A DNA stretch of 64,000 bases from Pseudorhodoferax sp965279475 (GCA_965279475.1 CBDIIA010000002.1:1488001-1552000); one strand, 5' to 3'. Shown: positions 1 to 7,706, numbered from the stretch's first letter. A program made the numbers and translations. Notes: generated from the letters alone by a model not told the origin.

Positions 1-750
1 AGCGATCGGGCCCATGGCCAGCGTCTGTGTGGCCGTGCTCAGGTCTTCCATCACCGGCTGGCCCTTGGCGTCTTTCAGTGGCTGGCCGTCGGGGCCGTTC
101 TTGGGCTGCTGGTACGCGGTGGCTTCGAGTGTGGTGACCTGCTGGTAGGTGTCGAGGTTCTGTACCACGCCCTGGCCGGCCAGGAAGATCGCGAACACCA
201 GCGACAGCGGCAGCAGCAGCCAGGCGGTGATGCGCGTCAAGTCCAACCAGAAATTCCCGACGACGCCAGTCGACTTGGCAGCGAAGCCCCGCATCAACGC
301 GAACACCACGGCGATGCCGGTGGCGGCCGACAGGAAGTTCTGTACCGACAGCGCGAGCATCTGCGTGAGAAAGCTCATCGTGCTTTCGCCCGCGTAGCCC
401 TGCCAGTTGGTGTTGGTGACGAAGCTCACCGCGGTGTTGAATGCCGAGTCCGGCGAGATCGCCGCCATGCCTTGCGGGTTGAGCGGCAGCACAGCCTGCA
501 GGCGTTGCAGCAGATACACGGCCAGCATGCCGAGCGCATTGAAGGCGAGCAACGCCAACGCATAGTGCGACCACGTCATCGCGGTGTCGGCAGAGGTTCC
601 GGCCAGTCGGTACAGCGGCTTTTCGATGCGCAGCATCCAGTTTGGCAAGCGGCCGGCACACAGCGCCGACAACCATTTGCCGAGCGGCCAGGCCATGGCG
701 AACAGCAACGCCAGAAAGAGGGCGAGTAGGCCCCAAGAAGCAGTAGTCAT
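1..750 (-). CDS. kdpA: Potassium-transporting ATPase subunit A, C-terminus beyond the window
   Basis: KdpA is the K+-binding, channel-like subunit of the high-affinity KdpFABC pump in the inner membrane. About 250 N-terminal residues are visible, starting MTTASWGLLALFLALL, with the conserved MAWPLGKW segment after the first membrane helix and the SPDSAFNTAVSFVTNTNWQGY-type selectivity-filter loop near residue 95. Several hydrophobic helices follow. The ATG at 748-750 is preceded on the coding strand by a purine-rich GGAGAAC that can serve as ribosome binding site. It lies downstream of kdpF in the same direction, with 143 bp between them occupied by a hairpin repeat. Truncated only by the window edge; no sign of damage. 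Confidence 0.95.
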   Translation of the reverse strand, partial: MTTASWGLLALFLALLFAMAWPLGKWLSALCAGRLPNWMLRIEKPLYRLAGTSADTAMTWSHYALALLAFNALGMLAVYLLQRLQAVLPLNPQGMAAISPDSAFNTAVSFVTNTNWQGYAGESTMSFLTQMLALSVQNFLSAATGIAVVFALMRGFAAKSTGVVGNFWLDLTRITAWLLLPLSLVFAIFLAGQGVVQNLDTYQQVTTLEATAYQQPKNGPDGQPLKDAKGQPVMEDLSTATQTLAMGPIA

Positions 751-772
751 TTCAGTTCTCCATGGCGCACGG

Positions 773-893
773 AAACCGGCGCGGCCAAAGGCCAGAAACA
801 CCGCGGAACCGGCTTTGCCGGGCCGCTGGTGTTGCCCCCGGTAGGGGGTTGGCGAAGCGACACGAAGTGCGCGCAGACTGGGGGCGAGTTCAT
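773..893 (-). repeat. Interspersed hairpin repeat, copy A (between kdpF and kdpA)
   Basis: Read on the minus strand, this stretch contains CCCCC-TACC-GGGGG, then CAACACCAGCGG, then a hairpin CCGGC-AAA-GCCGG, then CCGCGGTGTT and TTTGGCCGCGCCGGTT. The second half matches a stretch at 55705-55758 almost base for base, including the AAA loop and the GGTGTT and TTTGGCCGCGCCGGTT blocks. This marks an interspersed intergenic element of the kind common in Burkholderiales genomes. It sits inside the kdp operon and may attenuate or stabilise transcript between kdpF and kdpA; that role is inference. Confidence 0.6.
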
Positions 894-992
894 CTAGAAC
901 TCCTCCGCGCAGATGAGTGCGTACACGAGGTACGCAAGCAGCACGACGGCGCAGAGGCCGCCGAAGCCATACAGCACTTCGAGGGCGATCAT
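894..992 (-). CDS. kdpF: KdpF, small stabilising subunit of the Kdp K+ pump (32 aa)
   Basis: A 32-residue protein starting MIALEVLYGFGG with one membrane helix (roughly residues 8-28) and a short charged end, typical of KdpF, which stabilises the KdpABC complex in the inner membrane. Its start codon overlaps the stop of an even smaller upstream ORF (ATGA-type overlap at 989-992), which suggests translational coupling. kdpA follows 143 bp downstream. Family length is about 29-32 residues, so it looks complete. Confidence 0.88.
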   Translation of the reverse strand: MIALEVLYGFGGLCAVVLLAYLVYALICAEEF

Positions 993-1093
993 GCGCGGCC
1001 CCCTTCAGTGCGCTGCAGTTTCTGCAGGCCGCGCACCAGCAAGGCCAGTGCGCCCCACAGCCCGGCAGCGGTGGCGATATAGACGAAATCCAT
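989..1093 (-). CDS. 34-aa membrane protein ahead of kdpF
   Basis: An ORF of 34 residues starting MDFVYIATAAGLWGALALLV and ending in a basic tail (RGLQKLQRTEGGRA). It has one predicted membrane helix, residues about 4-20. Its TGA stop overlaps the kdpF ATG, so the two are probably translated together, and GGAGTGA stands 4-10 bases before its ATG. I know of no named function. It could be a second KdpF-like helper of the pump or a leader peptide for kdpF. Coding status rests on the ribosome site, the overlap and the membrane-helix composition. Confidence 0.6.
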   Translation of the reverse strand: MDFVYIATAAGLWGALALLVRGLQKLQRTEGGRA

Positions 1094-1099
1094 GGTTCA

Positions 1100-1188
1100 C
1101 TCCATCAAGAAACGATGGAGCAAAGCGTAGGTTTACGCGCGTAAAAACAGGGAAGAGAGCTGGCCGGGCCGTATCAAAAAAGCGTAAA
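1100..1188 (-). promoter_or_regulatory. Candidate kdp promoter/KdpE operator region
   Basis: Upstream of the kdp genes three elements are visible: an inverted repeat CTCCATC-N7-GATGGAG at 1100-1120, a perfect 14-bp palindrome TTTACGCGCGTAAA at 1132-1145, and on the minus strand TTTACGCTTTTTTGATAC at 1188-1171. The last repeats the TTTACGC half-site and resembles the T-rich KdpE box of E. coli. KdpE control is inference from position and resemblance. The inverted repeat next to the start codon could instead act in the mRNA leader. Confidence 0.4.
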
Positions 1189-1226
1189 GACGCCCTTGGC
1201 CCGGGCGCGGTGGCGCTTGGCCTTTG

Positions 1227-3620
1227 TCAGGCCGTGGCGGGCTGGCGGTCCCAGGTCGCGCGCCAGGCGGCGAAGTCGGCCGCCGGTACCGGCCGGCCCA
1301 TGTGGTAACCCTGGGCCTCGTCGCACGAGAGTTCGCGCAACAGGCTCCACACGGCAGCGGTCTCCACGCCTTCGGCGACGACCGTGAGGCCCATGTTGTG
1401 GGCCAGGTCGATCGTGGAGCGCACGATCTTCGCGTCGTCCGGATCGCGCTCCATGCCCATCACGAAGGACTTGTCGATCTTCAGCTCGTCGACCGGCAGG
1501 CGCTTCAGGTAGGCCAGCGACGAATAACCCGTGCCGAAGTCGTCGATCGACAGCTTGAAGCCGAGTTCGGACAGGCGGTTCAGCGTGACCTCGGCGCGCA
1601 GCGGATCGTCCATGATCGCGCTCTCAGTGATCTCCAGGCACAGGGACTGCGTGGCCACGCCGTGCCGGGCCAGGATCTCGGCGAGCTTGCTGGGCAGGTC
1701 CTGGTCCATCAGGTCGCGTGTGGACAGGTTGACCGACACGCGCATCGACCGGCCATCGACCTGCAGCGCGCTCCACTGGCGGGTCACCTGCTCGAACATC
1801 CACAAGGTCAGCTGGCGCACGAAGCCGGTCTTTTCGGCAAAGGGAATGAACTCGTCCGGCCGCACCATGCCGCGCTCGGGGTGCTGCCAGCGGATCAGTG
1901 CCTCGGCGCCCACCACGGCACGGTCCGACAAGGCGATCTTGGGCTGCAGGAACAACCGCAACTCGTCGTGCTCGACGGCGTGGCGCAGCTCGGACAGCAG
2001 CGACAGCGTCTGCGTGCTGGTGGAGTCGAGCGCAGGGTCGTAGAGCTGGGTCACCGTGGTCTTGCTCTTGGCCTCGTACATGGCCACTTCGGCGCGGCTC
2101 AGCAACGCATCCACATCGTCGGCGTTGTCGGGCCAGCAGGCGATGCCGATGCCGGCGCTGAGATCGACCGTCTGGTCGTCGAAGCTCAGGGGCTGCACGA
2201 AGGATTCGGCAATGCTGTGCGCCACCGTGATGGCGCGCGCCGCGTCGGCCGGGTCCAGCAGCACGGCGAACTGATCGCCGCCCATGCGGGCCAGCAGGCC
2301 TTCCATCGCGTCGACGCGCTCCAGCAGGCGTTCGGCCACGGCCTTGAGCAGGCGGTCGCCCATCGCATACCCGAGCACGTCGTTGACGTGCTTGAAGCGG
2401 TCGAGGTTGAGCACGATGACCGCCAGCGATTTCTTCGCGTCGCTGGTGTCGGCCTGGTGGGCGGCGATCGCTTCTTTCACCGCATCGCGAAAGCGCGTGC
2501 GGTTGGGCAGCCGGGTCAGCCGGTCCCAGTAGGCGAGCTGGCGGATCTCGTTCTGGCTCACCGAGATGTTCATGCGCATGCGGTCGAAGGCGTTGGCCAG
2601 ATCGCCGATCTCGTCACGCCGCTCGGTGTGCTGCATGCGCTGGTCGTACTGGCCGCGGCCCAGCCGTTCGGCCGCCTGCAGCAGCGAGCGCAGCGGCGTC
2701 GTGACGCGCTGCGCCGTGAGTGTGTTGCCGAGTGCGAACAGCAGCACGCCAACCCCCGTGATGGCGGCCAGCACGCCCTGCACCTGGTTGAACGGTGCCA
2801 CCACTTCCTCGAGCGACCGCAGCAGCAAGGTGCGCACTTCGCCGTTGCTCGCGCGCAGGTCGACCGTGCGGGTGACCAGGGTGTCGTTGTCGGCACCGAT
2901 CTCGCTGACATCGCCGCCGCTGGTCTTCAGCGCATCGAGCGCACTGGGGGGCAGCGTGCTGATGCCGACCACGGAGGGTGCCGACGGCGCTGCGGCCCGC
3001 GTCAGCACCGCGACGTGCGTGCCCGACAGCGCATACATGTCGTCGGCAAGACTCTCGTTGAGCGGGAAGCCCATGACCACCCAGCCGATGACCAGCGGCG
3101 CCTTCATCGGCACCATGACGAACTGGTACGGCGTGTTGCCGACCAGCGCGATCTGGCTGCCCTGGTCGGTGCGCGACAGCGTGCCGACGATGGACTTCAG
3201 CACCAGCGTGATCGCATCGGCGTCGGGCGTGTCGCTGAGCGCGCGCAGCGCCAGGCGGGTGTCGAGCAGCGCCGTCATCGTGGCGCCGATGCGGGCGCCG
3301 TGGTTGTCGAGCGCCGAGCGGATGGTTTCGATGTCGTTGGTGCCGACCGCGTCACGAAAGCCGAAGTCGGCCGCGAGCAAGGCGGCACCCTGCCGCAGCT
3401 TCTGCGCGTTCTGGTCCAGCAGACGGCGCCAGACGCGTTCGCCCAGGTTCAGCTCATGCGCAATCTGCGCACGCGCGTTGCGCTCGATGCTGTTGCGCAC
3501 GACCAGGAACACCGCCGCCTGCACGAACAGCAGCAGGGCCAGCGACGGGACGACGATCCGCGTGGACAGCCGCCATTCGGAGAAACCGCCCGGCCATCGG
3601 AACCACGCAGGCCATTTCAT
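1227..3620 (-). CDS. Membrane c-di-GMP phosphodiesterase (sensor-HAMP-degenerate GGDEF-EAL)
   Basis: A 797-residue inner-membrane signalling protein. It has a helix at about residues 21-42, a periplasmic sensor region, a second helix at about 277-297, a HAMP linker, a GGDEF domain (about 360-530) and an EAL domain (about 545-790). The GGDEF signature reads MGGDQF, so cyclase activity is doubtful. The EAL domain looks intact: EALIRW, NLSTRD, DDFGTGYSSL, KIDKSF and EGVE are all present, so it should degrade c-di-GMP to pGpG. The ATG at 3618-3620 overlaps the stop of the upstream cupredoxin gene (ATGA), indicating translational coupling. The open frame runs further upstream, but that stretch lies over the cupredoxin gene and is not protein-like. 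Confidence 0.9.
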   Translation of the reverse strand: MKWPAWFRWPGGFSEWRLSTRIVVPSLALLLFVQAAVFLVVRNSIERNARAQIAHELNLGERVWRRLLDQNAQKLRQGAALLAADFGFRDAVGTNDIETIRSALDNHGARIGATMTALLDTRLALRALSDTPDADAITLVLKSIVGTLSRTDQGSQIALVGNTPYQFVMVPMKAPLVIGWVVMGFPLNESLADDMYALSGTHVAVLTRAAAPSAPSVVGISTLPPSALDALKTSGGDVSEIGADNDTLVTRTVDLRASNGEVRTLLLRSLEEVVAPFNQVQGVLAAITGVGVLLFALGNTLTAQRVTTPLRSLLQAAERLGRGQYDQRMQHTERRDEIGDLANAFDRMRMNISVSQNEIRQLAYWDRLTRLPNRTRFRDAVKEAIAAHQADTSDAKKSLAVIVLNLDRFKHVNDVLGYAMGDRLLKAVAERLLERVDAMEGLLARMGGDQFAVLLDPADAARAITVAHSIAESFVQPLSFDDQTVDLSAGIGIACWPDNADDVDALLSRAEVAMYEAKSKTTVTQLYDPALDSTSTQTLSLLSELRHAVEHDELRLFLQPKIALSDRAVVGAEALIRWQHPERGMVRPDEFIPFAEKTGFVRQLTLWMFEQVTRQWSALQVDGRSMRVSVNLSTRDLMDQDLPSKLAEILARHGVATQSLCLEITESAIMDDPLRAEVTLNRLSELGFKLSIDDFGTGYSSLAYLKRLPVDELKIDKSFVMGMERDPDDAKIVRSTIDLAHNMGLTVVAEGVETAAVWSLLRELSCDEAQGYHMGRPVPAADFAAWRATWDRQPATA

Positions 3621-4243
3621 GGAGTCAGGCCAGGCACCTTCACCGTGACCGCGCCGCCCGCGGCGGCGACCGACACCGGCTGGTCGGTAGCGGGCGCGCC
3701 CACCGGCAGGTTCTGGTGCCACACGCGCAGGCGGTAGTTGCCTGGAGGCACGTTGTCCAGCACCAGCTTGCCATCGGCGCCGCTGCGGCCGTAGTAAGGA
3801 GTTTCGACCACCACCACCCAGGCGGCCATGTTGTCGTGGATGTTGCAGCCCAGCACCGCGATGCCGGCCTTGTCGAACACGACAGGATTGGCCGGAGAAC
3901 CTGTATAAAGCTTCAGTTCGAACTTGACGGGGGAGAACGAATAGACGTGATGGCGCACCGTGTCCTTGTTCGGGAACTGCACCGAACTGCCGATCGGCAC
4001 CACGCTCACCTGCGGCGTGAACTGTCGGGCCACCTGGGCGATCTCGGTGCCGGCGACGGGTTTGACGGCGGCCTTGGCCTGCGGCGACTCCAGAAACACG
4101 ATCGCATCCTTTAGCGGCTTGCCGGCCTCGTCCTGCGCCTGGATCTGCAGGCTGGCCGCAAAAACCGGGGCGCCCAGGCCCGCCATGAGCCCCAGGGTTG
4201 CGGCCAACCCGACGCCTGGCTTGCAAAGTGCGATGGTTTTCAT
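3617..4243 (-). CDS. Exported cupredoxin-like protein ('methylamine utilization protein' type)
   Basis: A 208-residue protein with a signal peptide (MKTIALCKPGVGLAATLGLM, predicted cut near residue 29, APVFA). The middle holds a cupredoxin-like fold with a blue-copper ligand set: H98 in RHHVYSFSP, and C133, H136 and M139 in GCNIHDNM. The C-terminal part (about residues 155-175) resembles a carboxypeptidase-regulatory beta fold. It should lie in the periplasm and may bind copper or carry electrons. It is coupled by an ATGA overlap to the EAL phosphodiesterase downstream, which makes a role as redox or copper input to that sensor plausible but unproven. Homologues are often labelled methylamine utilisation protein on thin evidence. 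Confidence 0.75.
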   Translation of the reverse strand: MKTIALCKPGVGLAATLGLMAGLGAPVFAASLQIQAQDEAGKPLKDAIVFLESPQAKAAVKPVAGTEIAQVARQFTPQVSVVPIGSSVQFPNKDTVRHHVYSFSPVKFELKLYTGSPANPVVFDKAGIAVLGCNIHDNMAAWVVVVETPYYGRSGADGKLVLDNVPPGNYRLRVWHQNLPVGAPATDQPVSVAAAGGAVTVKVPGLTP

Positions 4244-4337
4244 GGAACTGAGACTTGCGGTTGCGGCAACTGTTCCAGGATTATGTGGTCAGCCCCGGGC
4301 CTGCGGCGTCGAAATCTGGCGCTGCCCCTCCAGGCGC

Positions 4338-4351
4338 TGACAAAAATGTCA
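4338..4351. promoter_or_regulatory. TGACA-AAAA-TGTCA palindrome, candidate PilR-type site
   Basis: A perfect inverted repeat TGACA-N4-TGTCA lies about 100 bp upstream of the sigma-54 promoter for pilin 1. Known PilR sites in Pseudomonas contain TGTC elements at a similar distance upstream of the pilA promoter, so an activator site is plausible. The identity of the binding protein is inference. Confidence 0.4.
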
Positions 4352-4447
4352 TCGCAAAAACGCAAAAATGATGCGACGCGCCGGTGCCGGGAGGCCAGAA
4401 CGTGCAAAAAGGCATTGAAAACCCTGGCTTTCCACCTTCGGACGGGG

Positions 4448-4463
4448 TGGCACGCTAACTGCA
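4448..4463 (+). promoter_or_regulatory. Sigma-54 promoter of the pilin gene
   Basis: TGGCACGCTAACTGCA matches the RpoN consensus TGGCACG-N4-TTGCA with one mismatch. The invariant GG (4449-4450) and GC (4461-4462) are separated by exactly 10 bp, as required. The start of transcription would fall near 4474, about 40 bases before the pilin ATG. Pilin genes are commonly driven by RpoN with PilS/PilR. Confidence 0.8.
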
Positions 4464-4513
4464 GTACTACCCTGCGTCCGCGTTCCCCTTTCCCATTTCA
4501 ACTAGGAGTATTC

Positions 4514-4993
4514 ATGAAACGTTCCATGCAGAAGGGTTTTACCCTGATCGAACTGATGATCGTGGTCGCGATCATCGGCATCCTGGCCGCCGTCGCGCTG
4601 CCGGCTTACCAGGATTACACGAAGAAGGCGAAGATGTCGGAAGTGATTCTGGCGGCTTCGGGGTGCCGGACTTCGATTACGGAGGCGATTCAAGCTGCTT
4701 CTAGTACCACTTTGTCTGTAACGGCCAATAACTGGGGTTGTGAAATCAGTTCGGGCTCGGGCAGTAAGTACGTGATGGCTGTGACTACAGATACGGTCGG
4801 CGTTGTTACAGTTACTGCGCAAGGATTTAATGATGCGCTTATCGATACGAAGCTGATTACTCTGGCTCCGTTCATCGGTACCGCGGCAGTTTCTGTATCG
4901 GATGGTGGAAAAGCGGTTACCTCGTGGAAATGTGGGCCGGCCACATCTAACGGGGTCGCTCCAAAGTTCTTGCCCGGTTCTTGCAAGGGGTGA
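4514..4993 (+). CDS. pilA: Type IV pilin, copy 1 (major pilin)
   Basis: A 159-residue prepilin. The leader MKRSMQKG is followed by FTLIELMIVVAIIGILAAVA, the class IVa N-terminal helix with the PilD cleavage point after G8 and the mature Glu5. Four cysteines (51, 76, 140, 157) allow two disulfides; C140-C157 would close the C-terminal D-loop. The ATG at 4514 has an AGGAG site 5-10 bases upstream. It lies behind a sigma-54 promoter and is followed by a second, nearly identical pilin. The first 60 codons use typical GC-rich codons; later codons are more mixed. Confidence 0.95.
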   Translation: MKRSMQKGFTLIELMIVVAIIGILAAVALPAYQDYTKKAKMSEVILAASGCRTSITEAIQAASSTTLSVTANNWGCEISSGSGSKYVMAVTTDTVGVVTVTAQGFNDALIDTKLITLAPFIGTAAVSVSDGGKAVTSWKCGPATSNGVAPKFLPGSCKG

Positions 4994-5049
4994 TGCTTGA
5001 AGGGCCGTTGCGGAGGCTCTTTGTATATGTGATGTGTTGAGGTCTCAGA

Positions 5050-5529
5050 ATGAAACGCTCTCTGCACAAAGGGTTTACCCTTATTGAGTTAATGATCGTC
5101 GTTGCGATTATTGGTATTCTCGCCGCTGTCGCGCTCCCGGCCTATCAGGATTACACGAAGAAAGCGAAGATGTCGGAAGTCATCTTGGCTGCATCGGGAT
5201 GTAGAACATCGATTACAGAGGCGATTCAATCTGCAGCAAGTACTACGCTATCTGTTACGGCGAACAACTGGGGCTGCGAGGTAAGTTCGGGATCTGGAAG
5301 TAAATACGTCATGGCGGTTACTACCAATACCGTGGGTTTGGTAACAGTCACGGCACAAGGATTCAACGACGCTTTAATCGATACAAAGTTGATTACGCTG
5401 GCTCCCTTTATAGGGACTGCGGCTGTATCGGCGAGTGATGGTGGAAAAGCCGTGACTTCTTGGAAGTGCGGCCCTGCGACAACGAACGGGGTTGCTCCTA
5501 AATTTTTACCAGGTTCGTGCAAGGGTTGA
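5050..5529 (+). CDS. pilA: Type IV pilin, copy 2 (tandem paralogue)
   Basis: Also 159 residues, with only 9 amino-acid differences from copy 1 by my alignment (for example M5L, Q6H, D93N, V128A). Leader, N-terminal helix, Glu5 and the four cysteines are all conserved. The DNA is different: in the first 60 codons about 30 carry synonymous changes against about 2 amino-acid changes, with many A/T-ending codons. It starts 56 bases after copy 1, with no sigma-54 promoter of its own and only a weak GAGG ribosome site, so read-through from copy 1 is likely. A strong terminator follows. The two could form a mixed pilus, or one may be a reserve or silent copy. Confidence 0.93.
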   Translation: MKRSLHKGFTLIELMIVVAIIGILAAVALPAYQDYTKKAKMSEVILAASGCRTSITEAIQSAASTTLSVTANNWGCEVSSGSGSKYVMAVTTNTVGLVTVTAQGFNDALIDTKLITLAPFIGTAAVSASDGGKAVTSWKCGPATTNGVAPKFLPGSCKG

Positions 5530-5551
5530 GTTGTCGCAGTACTTGGATTCT

Positions 5552-5579
5552 AAAAGCGCCCCTCTAGGGGCGCTTTTTA
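5552..5579 (+). terminator. Rho-independent terminator after the pilins
   Basis: AAAAGCGCCCC-TCTA-GGGGCGCTTTT forms a long GC-rich hairpin ending in a T run. It follows the second pilin stop by 22 bases. It should end the pilin transcript before the ligase genes. Confidence 0.92.
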
Positions 5580-5936
5580 TCTTGGGATACATGATGCATT
5601 ACTGTTTGGTTTGTAGTGCGGGCGGTAGGCTGGCTGATCCCGGATCACTACCGACCATAGCTGTAATGTTGAAGACTGCTCGGCAATGCGCACGCCCCGA
5701 AATGAGTCAAGATGAGGTGGGGGATTTAGAACAAACAGCCATGCGATTTCCGTGGAGCGCTCTAGGTCACAACTATGCCCTAGCTCGGAACGAAAGACCT
5801 GAAAAGTGGCCAGTCGAATAATGCTGACCATTCGCACATGGCATATATGGTGACACAGCTTAATAAAGAGAACAAAGAAGACTCTATGGCAAAGCAAGCG
5901 ATGTATCCTCAACTATACGCCGTCACTACTCCTTAA
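5580..5936. other. AT-richer gap between pilin terminator and ligase genes
   Basis: These 357 bases are clearly lower in GC than their surroundings. Short open frames exist on both strands here but lack ribosome sites and protein-like composition, and one overlaps the pilin and terminator. The end of the gap (about 5835-5930) is A/T-rich and probably carries the promoter of the first ligase gene; I cannot name exact -35/-10 boxes. Nothing else recognised. Confidence 0.5.
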
Positions 5937-7706
5937 GTGAAAACTAAGATTAATAGCGCAGCCATAAGAACTTCAATGCAGGCGTTTTTTTTGACCTTGG
6001 CGTTGGCTTGCATGTTCCTCGGCTGGAATATGCCGAATCACTATCCACCTTATCCCTCGTATCACGGTGAGCTACTCGCCGCATTGAGCGTGGTACTTTT
6101 CAGTTGTGGTCTTTTTTCTGCCAGCATATCCCGTCCCTTCTTTGCCACGAACGCGTCGGTTTCGGATCGGGTTCTGAGTCTTTCTCGTTCTTCGCTGTGT
6201 TTTATCGGCGCTGCTCTAATTCCTTTGCTGCAATACGCCACGGGCCTGATCCCCTTTCGCACAGACACTGCCTTCGGCATGCTCTACTGCCTTGGTGTGG
6301 CGACCAGTATCTACACTGGCCATCTGTGGGCCGCCAGATCCGGTCGGTCTCATGTGCTGGGCACCTTGTTCTTGACCATCACGGCAGGCGGGTTGGTGGC
6401 AGTTGGATTCGCACTGGCGCAGTGGCTTCGCCTTCCGGCTTCGGGATGGTGGGCGATGGAGTTAATCGACAACCGGCCTTACGGCAACTTAGCGCAATCC
6501 AATCACTTTGGCCTGATGATGGTGCTGAGCGTCATTGCAGCCACAGCCCTGTATGAGATGCGTGTGCTGAGTAGTGGCAAGGTTTACAGCATGGTTGCGG
6601 GGTTCTTCGGCTGGGGTGTCCTGATGAGCCAATCAAGGGCCTCTGCCATTGCGTTGCTTTGCACGGTTGTCTGCTTGTATCTCACGCGGCGGCGCGTCGA
6701 TACGCGATTGCGCTTGTGGCCGGTTTTGGGAGGGTTGGTCGTTTGGGTCCTGCTGTGGATCTCGATGGGACAGATCCAGGAATTCCTGGGGCTCAACGAA
6801 AAAGGCTTCCGCAATATCCTGGACGGTGGTGTGCGCCCGGCCATGTGGCATCACTTCTGGACGTCCATCATGGCGCACCCCTGGCTGGGTTACGGGTTCA
6901 ACCAGGGGGTGGCGGCTTTGGCAGAAGTGGCCACGCAGCTCCCACCGTCCGAAACTCGTTCCACGGTCTACGCCCACAACTTTGTGCTGGACCTGATGGT
7001 CTGGGGCGGCATCCCCCTGGCCTTGATATTGACCGGCACATTGGTTGCCTGGATGGCGGGTTGGCTGAAAAAGCGCGAAGACAAGGAATGGCAGATGCAA
7101 TGCCATCTTGTGTTCGCGGTCTGGCTTGCCTTGGTCATCCAGTCATCGCTCGAGTATCCGTACGCCTATGCGTACTTCTTGCTTCCTGCTGCGTTGCTCG
7201 CGGGCGTGATCACTCCATTTCCTGCTACGGCCGCAGCGGTGGGAGCCCCGGTTCGACATTACGTTGCCAGCCGATGGGCGATGCTGTTGGGGGCCGTCAC
7301 TGCGGCCCTGTTGGGTGCTGTGGTCTGGGACTACGCCTCGCTGGAAGGGGATTTCCGGATGGCGCGCTTCGCACGACAGAACTACATCGGGCGGCCGCAC
7401 CACGACTATCTCACCGATCCGCTGGTGCTGGACCTGTTGGCGACGATGAACCAGACTGCCTTGCGAAAGCTGAGCCCGGGCATGACACCGGATGAGATCA
7501 AGCAGATGCACGACATTGCGCGCCGAGTGCAGAACCCCGCCGTCCAAATTGATTACGCCAAGACCCTGGCACTCAATGGGCGCATGCCGGAAGCGCAGCA
7601 CGAGCTGGACATCTTGCGCAGCCTTTATTCTCCGAGTGTTTTTGTCTCGATCGACAAGGAGTGGAAGGAGTGGCTGGCGGACAACAAGGCGCGGCTGCCG
7701 AACTGA
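5937..7706 (+). CDS. PglL-like O-oligosaccharyltransferase / O-antigen ligase family protein 1
   Basis: A 589-residue polytopic inner-membrane protein of the Wzy/O-antigen ligase superfamily with about ten or more helices. Diagnostic pieces are YGNLAQSNHFG (about residue 185), MSQSRASAIAL, HPWLGYGFNQ and YAHNFVLDLMVWGGIPLA, the loop with the conserved histidine of PglL-type ligases. The C-terminal 150 residues match the Wzy_C_2 layout. Such enzymes transfer lipid-linked glycan to pilin, which fits the position next to two pilins. The chosen start is GTG; an ATG at 5976 is a good alternative, and neither has a clear ribosome site. It is directly followed, without a gap, by a second ligase-like gene. 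Confidence 0.78.
   Translation: MKTKINSAAIRTSMQAFFLTLALACMFLGWNMPNHYPPYPSYHGELLAALSVVLFSCGLFSASISRPFFATNASVSDRVLSLSRSSLCFIGAALIPLLQYATGLIPFRTDTAFGMLYCLGVATSIYTGHLWAARSGRSHVLGTLFLTITAGGLVAVGFALAQWLRLPASGWWAMELIDNRPYGNLAQSNHFGLMMVLSVIAATALYEMRVLSSGKVYSMVAGFFGWGVLMSQSRASAIALLCTVVCLYLTRRRVDTRLRLWPVLGGLVVWVLLWISMGQIQEFLGLNEKGFRNILDGGVRPAMWHHFWTSIMAHPWLGYGFNQGVAALAEVATQLPPSETRSTVYAHNFVLDLMVWGGIPLALILTGTLVAWMAGWLKKREDKEWQMQCHLVFAVWLALVIQSSLEYPYAYAYFLLPAALLAGVITPFPATAAAVGAPVRHYVASRWAMLLGAVTAALLGAVVWDYASLEGDFRMARFARQNYIGRPHHDYLTDPLVLDLLATMNQTALRKLSPGMTPDEIKQMHDIARRVQNPAVQIDYAKTLALNGRMPEAQHELDILRSLYSPSVFVSIDKEWKEWLADNKARLPN

Noticed and set aside
5492..5821. 109-codon frame starting inside pilin 2 and running through the terminator
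   Set aside because: Overlaps the pilin end and a strong terminator, has no ribosome site, and its translation is not protein-like.
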